Source of the DNA: Ehrlichia sp028752135
GTDB lineage: Bacteria > Pseudomonadota > Alphaproteobacteria > Rickettsiales > Anaplasmataceae
Length of the DNA stretch: 64,000 nt
Assembly: GCA_028752135.1 (NCBI GenBank)
Contig: CP082782.1
Span: 1,302,001 to 1,366,000 of the forward strand
Direction: 5' to 3'
This document shows positions 1 to 9,073 of the stretch, one piece after another. Each line of letters opens with the position of its first letter. Position 1 is the first letter of the stretch. The translations under genes were made by a program, and so were the position numbers. Below the pieces are notes generated by a model. The model had not been told where the DNA came from, searched no databases, and saw nothing but the letters and a program-made list of their open reading frames with translations.

Positions 1-90
1 ACACTTACTTTCGATTTTTTTTCTTCTACAAAACCATGTGATTATCTAGTACTAGCACAACAATTATTCTCTTCACTTATTTCAGAATCA

Positions 91-1515
91 TCAGATCCTT
101 CTACAGGCATTATCCCCTTGATCTATTTCAATATTATTTTTTACTACAGGAAATATAGATTGACTATGTGATTGTTGAGTAACAGCACTACTAGGACCAG
201 CAATATAACAACCATTTTTTCTACTTATTTTAGGATCAGTTTTTTTTACAGCAAATATAGCTTGATTATATGATTGTTTAGTAACATCACTACTAGGGCC
301 AGCAATATAATAACCATTTTTTTGACTTCCAGAACCAGACTTTTCTACAGAAAATATAGACTGATTATATGATCGTCCAGTAACAGTACTACTAGGACTA
401 GCAATATAATAACCACTTTTTTGATTCTCAGGATCAGGTCTTTTTACAGGAAATATAGACTGATTATATGACCGTTTAGTAACATCACTACTAGGACCAG
501 TAGTACAATTATCCTTCTGACTTGTTTCAGAACCAGATCCTCCTGCAGAAGATATAAACTGACTAGATGATTTTTGAGTAGCACTACTAGAAATACTTCC
601 GTTATCTCCATGGTAACAAACTTTCTTATATGGAATAGAACTATCCTTGGTAGTTTCAGAGATACTTTTTCTTTTAAGTGCACTAAATACTTTTACCTTG
701 CCACTACATATAAACACTTCATTATCAGGGAAAAGGTTTTTACCAGGATTCATAAGCGATGCACTAGCTAGATCAACCAAGAGCTGTTCAAAACTACAAC
801 CATATTTTGTTTCTAACCCTTCTAATAAAAAAAAATGATAGTTCTGAACTGCTTCACTACAACAGGTTCTTAATTTTTCAAAATAAAAATCCGCATCTAT
901 ATCTTGTTTATATATGGCATAATTCATTGAAACAAAATTACATCCATCTATACCTGTACTAGCACTTAACGATTTATTACAACTCATACGCTTTGTCTTA
1001 CTGACAGCATTGTCAGAAAACAGGCATTTGATGGTATCAGAATAAAATTCTATATACTTAACACAAATAGCAAACACTATAAAATATTCACCCATAAAAT
1101 TACTACTGGACAGTAACGAGTCACACAACAATTTCATCTGAGACACATCACAATCAACTGATTTATCTACGTTATAAAGAATGTTTTGCAAAAAACTATG
1201 TGATTCTTTTCCATGGATAATGAAATAATTATGCAAACCAACATATAAGTCAAGTAAACCATTTGTAACTTTTCGTAATTCACACACAATAGCATCAGAA
1301 AACTGAACAGATTCAATCAACTTAGGGTGACTTAAAAGAGCATACACAATATCTAATACTCTATGAAATGCTCCGTCTCTGCAACAAAATCTAATACAAT
1401 AGCCTACACCACTTTGTTTTAATGCTTTACGTTCTTCTTTACATAAATTTCTTATCACCACATCTAATGTTCCAGACACAGACATGTAAGCAAGTTTACT
1501 TACATTAAATCCCAT
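91..1515 (-). CDS. Family A repeat protein (A1), C-terminus frameshifted
   Basis: Unknown function; first of nine co-oriented paralogues. The 474-residue product has no signal peptide or clear membrane helix. Residues 1-275 form a predicted helical core containing the family signature FLLEGLETKYGCSFEQLL (about 229-246), followed by FPDNEVFICSGKVKVFS. A basic cluster KRK (281-283) with KK (297-298) resembles a bipartite NLS, though the second half is weak. Residues about 340-460 hold 3.6 copies of a 33-34 residue repeat around SYNQSIF. Start chosen at the ATG after a GGAG-TTTTT leader shared by the family. After the stop, another frame continues repeat-like sequence (PVEGSDDSEISEENN, nt about 45-110), so the C-terminus is probably truncated by a frameshift. 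Possible secreted effector; inference only. Confidence 0.8.
   Translation of the reverse strand: MGFNVSKLAYMSVSGTLDVVIRNLCKEERKALKQSGVGYCIRFCCRDGAFHRVLDIVYALLSHPKLIESVQFSDAIVCELRKVTNGLLDLYVGLHNYFIIHGKESHSFLQNILYNVDKSVDCDVSQMKLLCDSLLSSSNFMGEYFIVFAICVKYIEFYSDTIKCLFSDNAVSKTKRMSCNKSLSASTGIDGCNFVSMNYAIYKQDIDADFYFEKLRTCCSEAVQNYHFFLLEGLETKYGCSFEQLLVDLASASLMNPGKNLFPDNEVFICSGKVKVFSALKRKSISETTKDSSIPYKKVCYHGDNGSISSSATQKSSSQFISSAGGSGSETSQKDNCTTGPSSDVTKRSYNQSIFPVKRPDPENQKSGYYIASPSSTVTGRSYNQSIFSVEKSGSGSQKNGYYIAGPSSDVTKQSYNQAIFAVKKTDPKISRKNGCYIAGPSSAVTQQSHSQSIFPVVKNNIEIDQGDNACRRI
139..510 (-). repeat. Tandem 33-34 residue coding repeat in A1
   Basis: About 3.6 in-frame units of 99-102 bp. Each contains PSS-x-VT-xx-SYNQ-x-IF-x-V followed by a charged linker and a YYIAG or YIAG ending. 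Units differ from each other at several positions, so this is an old diversified repeat. Confidence 0.8.
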
Positions 1516-2133
1516 GCTAAAAACTCCAAAGATAGAAAAACCTGATCAAATTATAATATGCAAAAAAAGAACGTATACTAATTTGATAAAACCACAGTCC
1601 AATAAATCATCCAAAAATATAAATTTCATTATAAAATCTATATAAATTTAAAGAAGATTATCAATAGTTTATGTATTAAATAATCTATATTATTAATTTA
1701 CTAACTATAATAAGATCTATCACCTAACTAGCAATTTATTAAAAAGTATACTTTTGATTACTTGAATCTATTAGTCATAAATCTTATAGATTTCAACAAT
1801 AATGTCTATTAAGTTAAATAGTAGAATATTTCTCACACGATTAGAAATTTATGTAATATTAATACCACTATAACATACTTTACAAAACATATAAATTCAA
1901 TTTCGTTGATTTCAGGTTAGTAACACTAAAGTAAAATAACATAAATTGAAGATATTTTTTTACAAAAAGTTAGCTATTAATATAGCTACTAATAAACATT
2001 TATTATCCACTGTTACTCAGTGTAATGCTCAAACTTTCGCATACTACAAAGCTATACAAAATGACAAATTGTTAATCTAGTATAGAACTATTTTTTTTTA
2101 ACAATGAACAAATTTACACCTACTATATAATTA
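1516..2133. other. Spacer between A1 and A2 with conserved block
   Basis: No gene. A block near 1730-1900 (containing tctattaagttaaatagtag and an attagaaat element) has relatives in other family A spacers, so the spacer was duplicated with the genes. An AT-rich promoter-like stretch with a leader lies just upstream of A1. Confidence 0.5.
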
Positions 2134-3261
2134 TCACTGTACAAAACTATTACCAGATAAATCATTTCGATTCGCAGAAGCAACTTCTCCCACACAACAT
2201 AAAGGATCTACCACGCTAGATACAGAGGGACCACTACCAAGACTAAGATCAACAGAATCATTATTTTGTACTACCTCAGAATTCACTTTTTCTACAGGAA
2301 CTATAGATTCATTATATGAAGACTGAATAGCACTGCAACTACTAGAACTAGCAATAGAATCACTCATTTCTGCAATTTGAGAATTTACTCCTTTAACTGC
2401 AGCTGTTTTCTTCTTTTTAGATGGTCTTCCTACAGAAAAATTACTAACCATCTTTATACTACCATTACACAACAACAACTGCGCCTCTCCACTAAAAGCA
2501 TCCCCATTAGGACTTGCAAGTGATGCCTCAGCTATACAATATAATACGTCTTCAAAGCTACACTTATACCTCTTTTGTAGGTCTTCTAGTAAAAACTTAT
2601 TATATACTTCAGTTAAACCATCAATGCAGCATTTCATTTTGTGAATATAATCTTCAGGACTGAAATCTGGCAATATAGACATACTATACAGCCCTTTCCA
2701 CTGAATAAAAGCATTGCTTACTATACCTATACTATTATTGCCGCCATGTGTTTGTTTACGTTCAACATTGATTACAGTACTGCCTTGCATTTGATTGAAA
2801 AAATTCTCTATAAAAGTAGTCACAATAGCTACAAGCAAAAAACTAGGACTGATAAAATTACTAGTTCTTATTAACTTACTATATAACACTTTCACACCTT
2901 TAGACTCTGCAAAAATTTCCTTACGTACATCATTAAGAAGCAGTCTTAACATCTCAGGATCGTAATATACAAAAGCAGCGTTATGTAGATCAATATAGCG
3001 AGTAAGTACCTCACATCCTCGATTTTCCATCCGAAAAACAATACTCGTACATAATGGAGCAGATTCCTTCAATTCAGGGTGCCTTAAAAGATTACAAGCA
3101 ATATTAAACAACATTATTAATGCTCTATGAGGAATATCAAATTCTGGACAATAAGAACTATTATTACTTAACAATGCACAAGCATCATTATACAAGTGCT
3201 TAACAACATTATTTAGCTCCTTACGCATACTTCTATAAAGAACCCAAGCTAAATTACTCAT
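2134..3261 (-). CDS. Family A protein (A2)
   Basis: Paralogue of unknown function, about 375 residues from the ATG at 3261. A TTG four codons earlier also opens the frame, but the ATG has the family leader (GGAATTTTATATG). The core signature reads FLLEDLQKRYKCSFEDVL, followed by the shorter GSIKMVS variant. It is closest to the second half of the fused gene next door; both have QMQ-x-(S/T)-x-(V/M)-IN-x-ERKQ. A monopartite NLS-like GRPSKKKKTAAVKG follows the core. The tail has one SYNESIVPV motif rather than an array and ends in the shared DPLCCVGEV motif. No signal peptide. A soluble, possibly exported protein; role inferred only. Confidence 0.8.
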   Translation of the reverse strand: MSNLAWVLYRSMRKELNNVVKHLYNDACALLSNNSSYCPEFDIPHRALIMLFNIACNLLRHPELKESAPLCTSIVFRMENRGCEVLTRYIDLHNAAFVYYDPEMLRLLLNDVRKEIFAESKGVKVLYSKLIRTSNFISPSFLLVAIVTTFIENFFNQMQGSTVINVERKQTHGGNNSIGIVSNAFIQWKGLYSMSILPDFSPEDYIHKMKCCIDGLTEVYNKFLLEDLQKRYKCSFEDVLYCIAEASLASPNGDAFSGEAQLLLCNGSIKMVSNFSVGRPSKKKKTAAVKGVNSQIAEMSDSIASSSSCSAIQSSYNESIVPVEKVNSEVVQNNDSVDLSLGSGPSVSSVVDPLCCVGEVASANRNDLSGNSFVQ

Positions 3262-3521
3262 ATAAAATTCCAACTAAAAAAACTTTATATAACACACAGA
3301 AAGAGTAATGTACATTAATTCAAGGTTCATAAACCTACGAAAATGTTACTAAATTTAAAGTAGATTTTCAGTTCTCTTAAAAATAAATGACCATAATAAA
3401 ACTATTACAACGTATATTAGTTTTATCTATTACCTTATAGCCATTTTTCAACTTTACCATTAGAAAGTACTGTTAAACAATACTATCAATTTCAAAATGA
3501 TAAACTTTTCGATCCAATAGA

Positions 3522-6431
3522 TCACTTCACTACAATTGTGTAAAACTTTTTTTGCTCTATAGAATTCACTTCCCCTACACAGAATAAAGGATTTACTACA
3601 CTAGATACAGATGGATCATCACTAGTATCATTAATACAAGCATCTTGATTTGTTCTAGAATCTGCTCTTACAGGAAATATAACCTGATTACATTGCTGAT
3701 CAACACCATTATTACTATAGTCAGTAAAACCATAATTACATTGATCCATTCCAGAACCTATTCCTTCTAAAGAAGAAAATACATCCTGATTATACGATTG
3801 CTGGGCAATACCACCATAACTAGGACCAGCAAAACTATAATCACATTGATTCATTCCGGAACCCATTCCTTCCACAGAAGAAAATACACCCTGATTATAT
3901 GATTGCTGGGCAATACCACCATAACTAGGACCAGCAAAACTATAATCATATTGACTCACTCCGGAACCCATTCCTTCTACATAAGAAAATACACCCTGAT
4001 TATATGATTGCTGGGTAATACCACCATAACTAGGACCAGCAGGATAATTCTCCGTACCTATTTTATCACTTGTCTCTTTTACAGGTGATACAGATTGAAT
4101 ACTACTGTCAGCACAATCCCCCCTTATTTCAGAGTTTGTTTCGTTTACAGATAAAATACCTTGTCTATCCTGATCAATATTACTACCATTAACACTAGGA
4201 ATTCTACTTTTTGGGTCTATAGCAAATTTTTTCCTAGGGTTTTCTACTTCTTCTTCTACAACATATACATCACTACTTGACTGCTTAGCAGAAACAATAC
4301 CACTAGTACTAGCAGTACCATTTTCTTCACCTATATTAGAATCTGTTTCTCCCACAGGTAACACAGTTTGATTAAATTGTTGCTTACTCATCTCTCGTTT
4401 CCTATGATAACTTTCTACCTCAGAAGATACTGATTTTCTACTACACTTAACACACTTAACTTTCCCCTCGCTTACAAATACCTGTGTATTTCCATCAAAA
4501 ACTGTACCTCCATAAGTTACACGAGATGCATCAGCTAAACTAAGTAATAGCTTCTCAAAACTACATTCACGTTTTTTTTCTAAATCTTCCAAAAAGAAAT
4601 CATTATATGATTTTTCTAGCCCATGAATATCCATGCAGTTCTTTAATATTCGAAAAAAACTTTCTATATCGAACCCTGTTATATTTACACTATCGTGTGC
4701 TCTCCAATCAACAATAGAATTACGTATTATACCTGTACTACTATTACTTGGCTGTCCATTTATCAATGCTTGTTGCTTACGCTCATTGTTGATCATAATA
4801 GTACTTTGCATTTGATTAAAAAAGAGCTCTACTATAGAGATCAGAGTAGCTAGCAACATGAAATTTCTACTGATAAAATCACTAGTGCTTATTAACCTAT
4901 TACAAAACCGCTTAGCATCTTGTACCTTATTAAGAAGTTCTTTACTTGAAGAACTAAGACATTTTCCAGATAACTTAACACCTTGAGATTTAATATGAGA
5001 ATTATGTATCTCAACATAATCATCAAGCACCTCATATGCTTGTTCTCTTATTCGATTAACACAAGGTTCAGCTATATGAAGAGGTTTAATTAAACTACAG
5101 GATCCTAAAAGCTGACAAGCAGCATTAATTAAAACTATTAACCCTCTATGCTGACTATCAAAGTCAGCACAATAAGAACCTCCGCTATTACTTCCAACCT
5201 TACAAGATTCAGTATACATCTTTTCACTAATTATTTTCAGATTCCCATACATAGCTCTATAAGTAAGCCAAGCAACATTATTATAGATAGTCAACCAACG
5301 TTTTACTTTTCCTGATTCTTGATCACTACTACTAACAGTACTTGGAATATCACCTTCTTCAGCTATTTCACTCTCATATTTCTCTTTCTCTTTTTCTACC
5401 TTATTTAACAACTGTTGATCAACATTATTAGAAGCACCTTGATTAACTCCGGAAAAACAAACTTTCTCAGATGAGGAAGGACTATCATGTTTATTTGTAT
5501 TTTCAAAATCCTCCTGTTTAAGATCTACATATTGTTCGTATTCTGTATTACTAGAAAGTAGCATAACTTTTCCAGCACATACAAATACTGCTCTTTCAGG
5601 AAAAATTTTCTTACCAGGATTTGCAGCTAACTCCTGACTTATACAGTTCCTTATTCTTTCTAAACTACAACCACATCTTCTTTGAATTTCCACCGATAGA
5701 AAATCTCTGTACTTTTTAAACACTAATTTACAACACTCTTTGAACTTTTCTAAATAAACATCCCTATCTATATTTAATACATCTAATTCAACCTTAACAC
5801 GATCAATTCCAAATATACCTCTACTAACACATAGGTCATTGTAAGCACTAAGTTTGCCGAATTTATTGTTTCTATTCAACCTGCTAAATTTATTCAAACC
5901 ATTGCTAGTAAACATACACCCGATTTTTTCAACATAAAGTTTTATACCTCGGGCACAAGCAGCCGCAATTACAAAACTTTCTTCAGTAACATCACTACTA
6001 TACACTAACCGATCACACAACGTTTCTATCTCACTAACAGAAGCTCCAACTGATTTATTCACATTATTAAGAAAGCTCACCAACAAATCAGGTTGCCTTT
6101 CATGGTCAATAAAATAATTATGCATCTCCATATAGGATATTAACAGACTATTTACTAAATCCCGTAACTGCTGTATAGTAGAAATAGATAACTGCACAGG
6201 CTCATACACATCAGGATGATTTAAAATAATAAAAAAGATATCTATTATCTTACATTGCGTTCTCTCTTTGAGATGAAATCTACTATAATACCCAAGATCT
6301 TCATAAGAATTTTCAATTATTTTGTATTCCTGATCAAACATACATTTTATAGCCAAATTCATTTCTTTATACATAAAATCACAAACAAGCTTAGCTAAAT
6401 TTTTTACTTCAAAAAGTGGTACACTATACAT
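3522..6431 (-). CDS. Family A fusion protein, two cores (A3)
   Basis: At 969 residues this is the largest family A gene and contains two complete paralogous cores. The first (about 1-290) is A1-like with the motif SVEIQRRCGCSLERI. The second begins near residue 385 (YNNVAWLTYRAMYGNL) and resembles A2, with FFLEDLEKKRECSFEKLL. The linker is charged (EKEKEKYESEIAEE). Simplest reading: tandem genes joined by loss of a stop and spacer. The tail carries three 35-residue repeats (SYNQGVFSSVEGMGSG...) and ends NPLFCVGEV. Start ATG follows a GGGGTTTTTGAT leader. No signal peptide or membrane helix. Unknown function; expression as one polypeptide is predicted from the uninterrupted frame. Confidence 0.85.
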   Translation of the reverse strand: MYSVPLFEVKNLAKLVCDFMYKEMNLAIKCMFDQEYKIIENSYEDLGYYSRFHLKERTQCKIIDIFFIILNHPDVYEPVQLSISTIQQLRDLVNSLLISYMEMHNYFIDHERQPDLLVSFLNNVNKSVGASVSEIETLCDRLVYSSDVTEESFVIAAACARGIKLYVEKIGCMFTSNGLNKFSRLNRNNKFGKLSAYNDLCVSRGIFGIDRVKVELDVLNIDRDVYLEKFKECCKLVFKKYRDFLSVEIQRRCGCSLERIRNCISQELAANPGKKIFPERAVFVCAGKVMLLSSNTEYEQYVDLKQEDFENTNKHDSPSSSEKVCFSGVNQGASNNVDQQLLNKVEKEKEKYESEIAEEGDIPSTVSSSDQESGKVKRWLTIYNNVAWLTYRAMYGNLKIISEKMYTESCKVGSNSGGSYCADFDSQHRGLIVLINAACQLLGSCSLIKPLHIAEPCVNRIREQAYEVLDDYVEIHNSHIKSQGVKLSGKCLSSSSKELLNKVQDAKRFCNRLISTSDFISRNFMLLATLISIVELFFNQMQSTIMINNERKQQALINGQPSNSSTGIIRNSIVDWRAHDSVNITGFDIESFFRILKNCMDIHGLEKSYNDFFLEDLEKKRECSFEKLLLSLADASRVTYGGTVFDGNTQVFVSEGKVKCVKCSRKSVSSEVESYHRKREMSKQQFNQTVLPVGETDSNIGEENGTASTSGIVSAKQSSSDVYVVEEEVENPRKKFAIDPKSRIPSVNGSNIDQDRQGILSVNETNSEIRGDCADSSIQSVSPVKETSDKIGTENYPAGPSYGGITQQSYNQGVFSYVEGMGSGVSQYDYSFAGPSYGGIAQQSYNQGVFSSVEGMGSGMNQCDYSFAGPSYGGIAQQSYNQDVFSSLEGIGSGMDQCNYGFTDYSNNGVDQQCNQVIFPVRADSRTNQDACINDTSDDPSVSSVVNPLFCVGEVNSIEQKKFYTIVVK
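3690..4015 (-). repeat. Three 35-residue (105 bp) repeats in A3
   Basis: Three adjacent 105-bp units encode SYNQ-x-VFSS-x-EG-x-GSG-x-xQ-x-YxF-x-x-x-S/Y. The first two are nearly identical and the third is diverged, indicating recent duplication of one unit. Confidence 0.85.
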
Positions 6432-6821
6432 ATCAAAAACCCCAACGATAACTTAATTAATTATATACATAAAAAGAAGAATATACACTAACTCAACAGT
6501 TATGCAGTACAGAAAAATAATAGAACCCTGTACTAGATTTTAAAGAGCGTTTCTTATTTATTGAACTAAAAGCTTCAGACCAAAGACATTATCCATAATT
6601 GGTATACCAAAACCAACACGCGAAATTAGTTTGTTAAAGCTAGATAGATAAAGTATTAAAAAAATTTTTCATATATTAAAAGTATTATATTTATTAACAT
6701 TTATTTTCCACATTAACTTACATAGATATTTGAATTCTTGCATATATCATATATTAGAAGGTATCATTAAATATTATCTGTAACGAGAATTAATTACCTC
6801 TTCTGTAACCTTACAGTTCTT
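6432..6821. other. Spacer, no gene seen
   Basis: About 390 bp of AT-rich sequence. Near 6460-6500 is the family leader and promoter-like sequence of A3 (TATA-rich stretch followed by TTCTTTTTATG when read on the minus strand). Nothing else recognised. Confidence 0.4.
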
Positions 6822-8081
6822 CTATTGCATAAAACCATATACTTGATTTTGAGGTAACTCTCCTTCTACAACAAGCAAAGATTCTAGCACAAGTTGAGAC
6901 ATAGGATAATCAGAATTTTTCTTTCCCTCTTCTACAGAAAATGCAAATTGATCAGATTGATAAATAATAACAGCACTATCAGTATTAGCAGTACTAGCAG
7001 TACTAGCAGTATTAACAGTACAACTATAATCATTCTCTTTAAAATGTTTTTTGTTTTTTTCTTCTAGAGTCTCATAATCATAATCACAATCATCATTATC
7101 TTGACTTGTTCCAGGAGTATCTTTTCCTCCTTCTGCAGGATATATATTACTATATGACGGACGAGCCTTCTTACATTTAGAACTACTTTCAGCTTGACAA
7201 TTAATTCTTCTTTTTATAGATTGCATGCTACCATGCTCTATCGTGCTATCACATACCACCACTGTACCATCAGTTACAAATAACCCTTTCCTAGGAAAAA
7301 TTTCTTGACCATGATTCATAATCACTGCCTTAGCAGTACAAAACAATAGCTTTTCAAATTTACAAGTATATTTTTCTTGCATTTCTTGAAATAAAAAATA
7401 ATTATATTGTTCCACTATTGGATCACAGTATTTTTCTAATTTTTTAAGATAAAAAAATACATTTACAGGCAGCTTATCATAATCATAATCATATGCAATA
7501 GGGGCTATACCATGTATACCTCTACTAACCGTTATCGCTCTATTTTGACTAAGCCGAGTACGCTTATTACGCATATTGAAAAAAAATAGCCTTTGAAGTT
7601 TACGGACACATAACTGTAGACCATTAACACAAGCAGCTACCATAACAAAATTTTTTCCCAGAACATTACTACCAGAAAGCAACTGACTACAGAATAATTC
7701 TATAGATTTTACCATCGAATTAACTGGCACATTTAGATCATCAATATATTTCTGTAATACTTCAGGGCCGTCTACGCTAATAAAACGATTATGCATACAA
7801 ACATACAAGTCAAATAAACCTTTCAATTTCAATTCTATTCTAAATACAAGAGCAGGAGAGTACTGAACAGACTGAATTAACTCATCATGTTTTAAAATAG
7901 CACAAAAAATATCTGAAACTCTGACAAGTCCTCTAGTATACTTATGAAACCTAACACAAAATTCTAACTCAAGATCTGAAAACGTTTTTATTTCTTTATA
8001 AAAAAATTTTTCGCTAATGTCATTTAAATGTTTAAACATAAACTCATAAGCAAGGATAGGTACACTGTATATATGCTGCAT
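6822..8081 (-). CDS. Family A protein (A4) with bipartite NLS-like motif
   Basis: About 419 residues from the ATG at 8081. A TTG 15 nt upstream extends the frame, but the ATG follows AGGACGGTTT, so I prefer it. Core signature FLFQEMQEKYTCKFEKLL, then FPRKGLFVTDGTVVV. Right after the core is SIKRRINCQAESSSKCKKAR, the best match in the family to a classical bipartite NLS (two basic clusters 11 residues apart). The tail is short and acidic (DNDDCDYDYETLEEKNKK) with a TAST/ANT low-complexity run, and it lacks the long repeat arrays. It ends ESLLVVEGELPQ, a weak version of the shared C-terminal motif. Unknown function; effector role is inference. Confidence 0.8.
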   Translation of the reverse strand: MQHIYSVPILAYEFMFKHLNDISEKFFYKEIKTFSDLELEFCVRFHKYTRGLVRVSDIFCAILKHDELIQSVQYSPALVFRIELKLKGLFDLYVCMHNRFISVDGPEVLQKYIDDLNVPVNSMVKSIELFCSQLLSGSNVLGKNFVMVAACVNGLQLCVRKLQRLFFFNMRNKRTRLSQNRAITVSRGIHGIAPIAYDYDYDKLPVNVFFYLKKLEKYCDPIVEQYNYFLFQEMQEKYTCKFEKLLFCTAKAVIMNHGQEIFPRKGLFVTDGTVVVCDSTIEHGSMQSIKRRINCQAESSSKCKKARPSYSNIYPAEGGKDTPGTSQDNDDCDYDYETLEEKNKKHFKENDYSCTVNTASTASTANTDSAVIIYQSDQFAFSVEEGKKNSDYPMSQLVLESLLVVEGELPQNQVYGFMQ

Positions 8082-8955
8082 AAACCGTCCTAACAAAAAA
8101 AGATTTAGTTAATTATAACACATAAAAAAGAATTTGCATTAATTTGTGGTGAAATACAGCAACAGAATACTTAAAATAAATATAAATTAGGTTATAAAAA
8201 TCAGCATTAGATTAAAAATACTACTTTATTTCGTAACACATTTTAGTATTAGAAAAACCAGAAAAAGTTTATATATATAATAATATCGTATAGGCCATAT
8301 CCATGTACCCTCATGTTCAGACATAAAATATCTATTCTTATATTTATTAGAAGTTTAAAATTTGATAATTTATCCTCAATTTGGTTAATAATTGTTATTA
8401 GAATATTAGTAATAAGATAAGTATTAGTTAAACTTTTTATAATAACACTACCTATCCTCTACTGATATCTATAGAAACCATTTCTTTACTAACCTATAAA
8501 TAAAATAAGCTATACTTTATATAATAAAAATGCTTAATTAAGTAAACTTTACTACTGAAATATTACAAATTTTACTAGAAGAACATATTCCTAACGATTA
8601 TTTAAATATATAATACTTCTCAAATTTTACAGATTTCAATCATAATATTTATTAAGTTAAATAGTAATATTTCTATTATGATTAGAAATCTTGTAATATT
8701 AATTTACAAATACCTTCTATATTAGGCATTCAATTTGCTCCACTTCAAGGTAAAAAAACATAAACTGACACTGCCTATAAAAAGTATAACTACCATAATT
8801 TAATTACTTACACATATTAATCGATACTTACTTTACTTACTGAAATATCTGAATCTCCACAGAAGTTAATAGAAAGGACTGCTAAATAACATTAATACTA
8901 TTAATTCAAGCTGTTCAACTTATAACAATCTAAATCTACATACAGCAACTAATAA
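8082..8955. other. Spacer between A4 and A5
   Basis: About 870 bp without a gene. The block 8600-8760 (tttattaagttaaatagtaa, then attagaaat) matches the conserved spacer block found 3' of other family A genes. No open frame with paralogue similarity was seen here. Confidence 0.5.
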
Positions 8956-9073
8956 CTGTGTAAAATTACGTTGATCACTAAGAGTTACAGGATCTATTTC
9001 TTCCACACAGCATACTGTGTAAAATTACGTTGATCACTAAGAGTTACAGGATCTATTTCTTCCACACAGCATA
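8956..9073. repeat. 59-bp exact direct duplication at the 3' end of A5
   Basis: The sequence starting ctgtgtaaaattacg at 8956 is repeated from 9015 with no mismatch over the 59-bp unit that I can see. The unit is not a multiple of three, so the second copy changes the reading frame and gives A5 its odd C-terminus (AVWKK). Confidence 0.95.
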
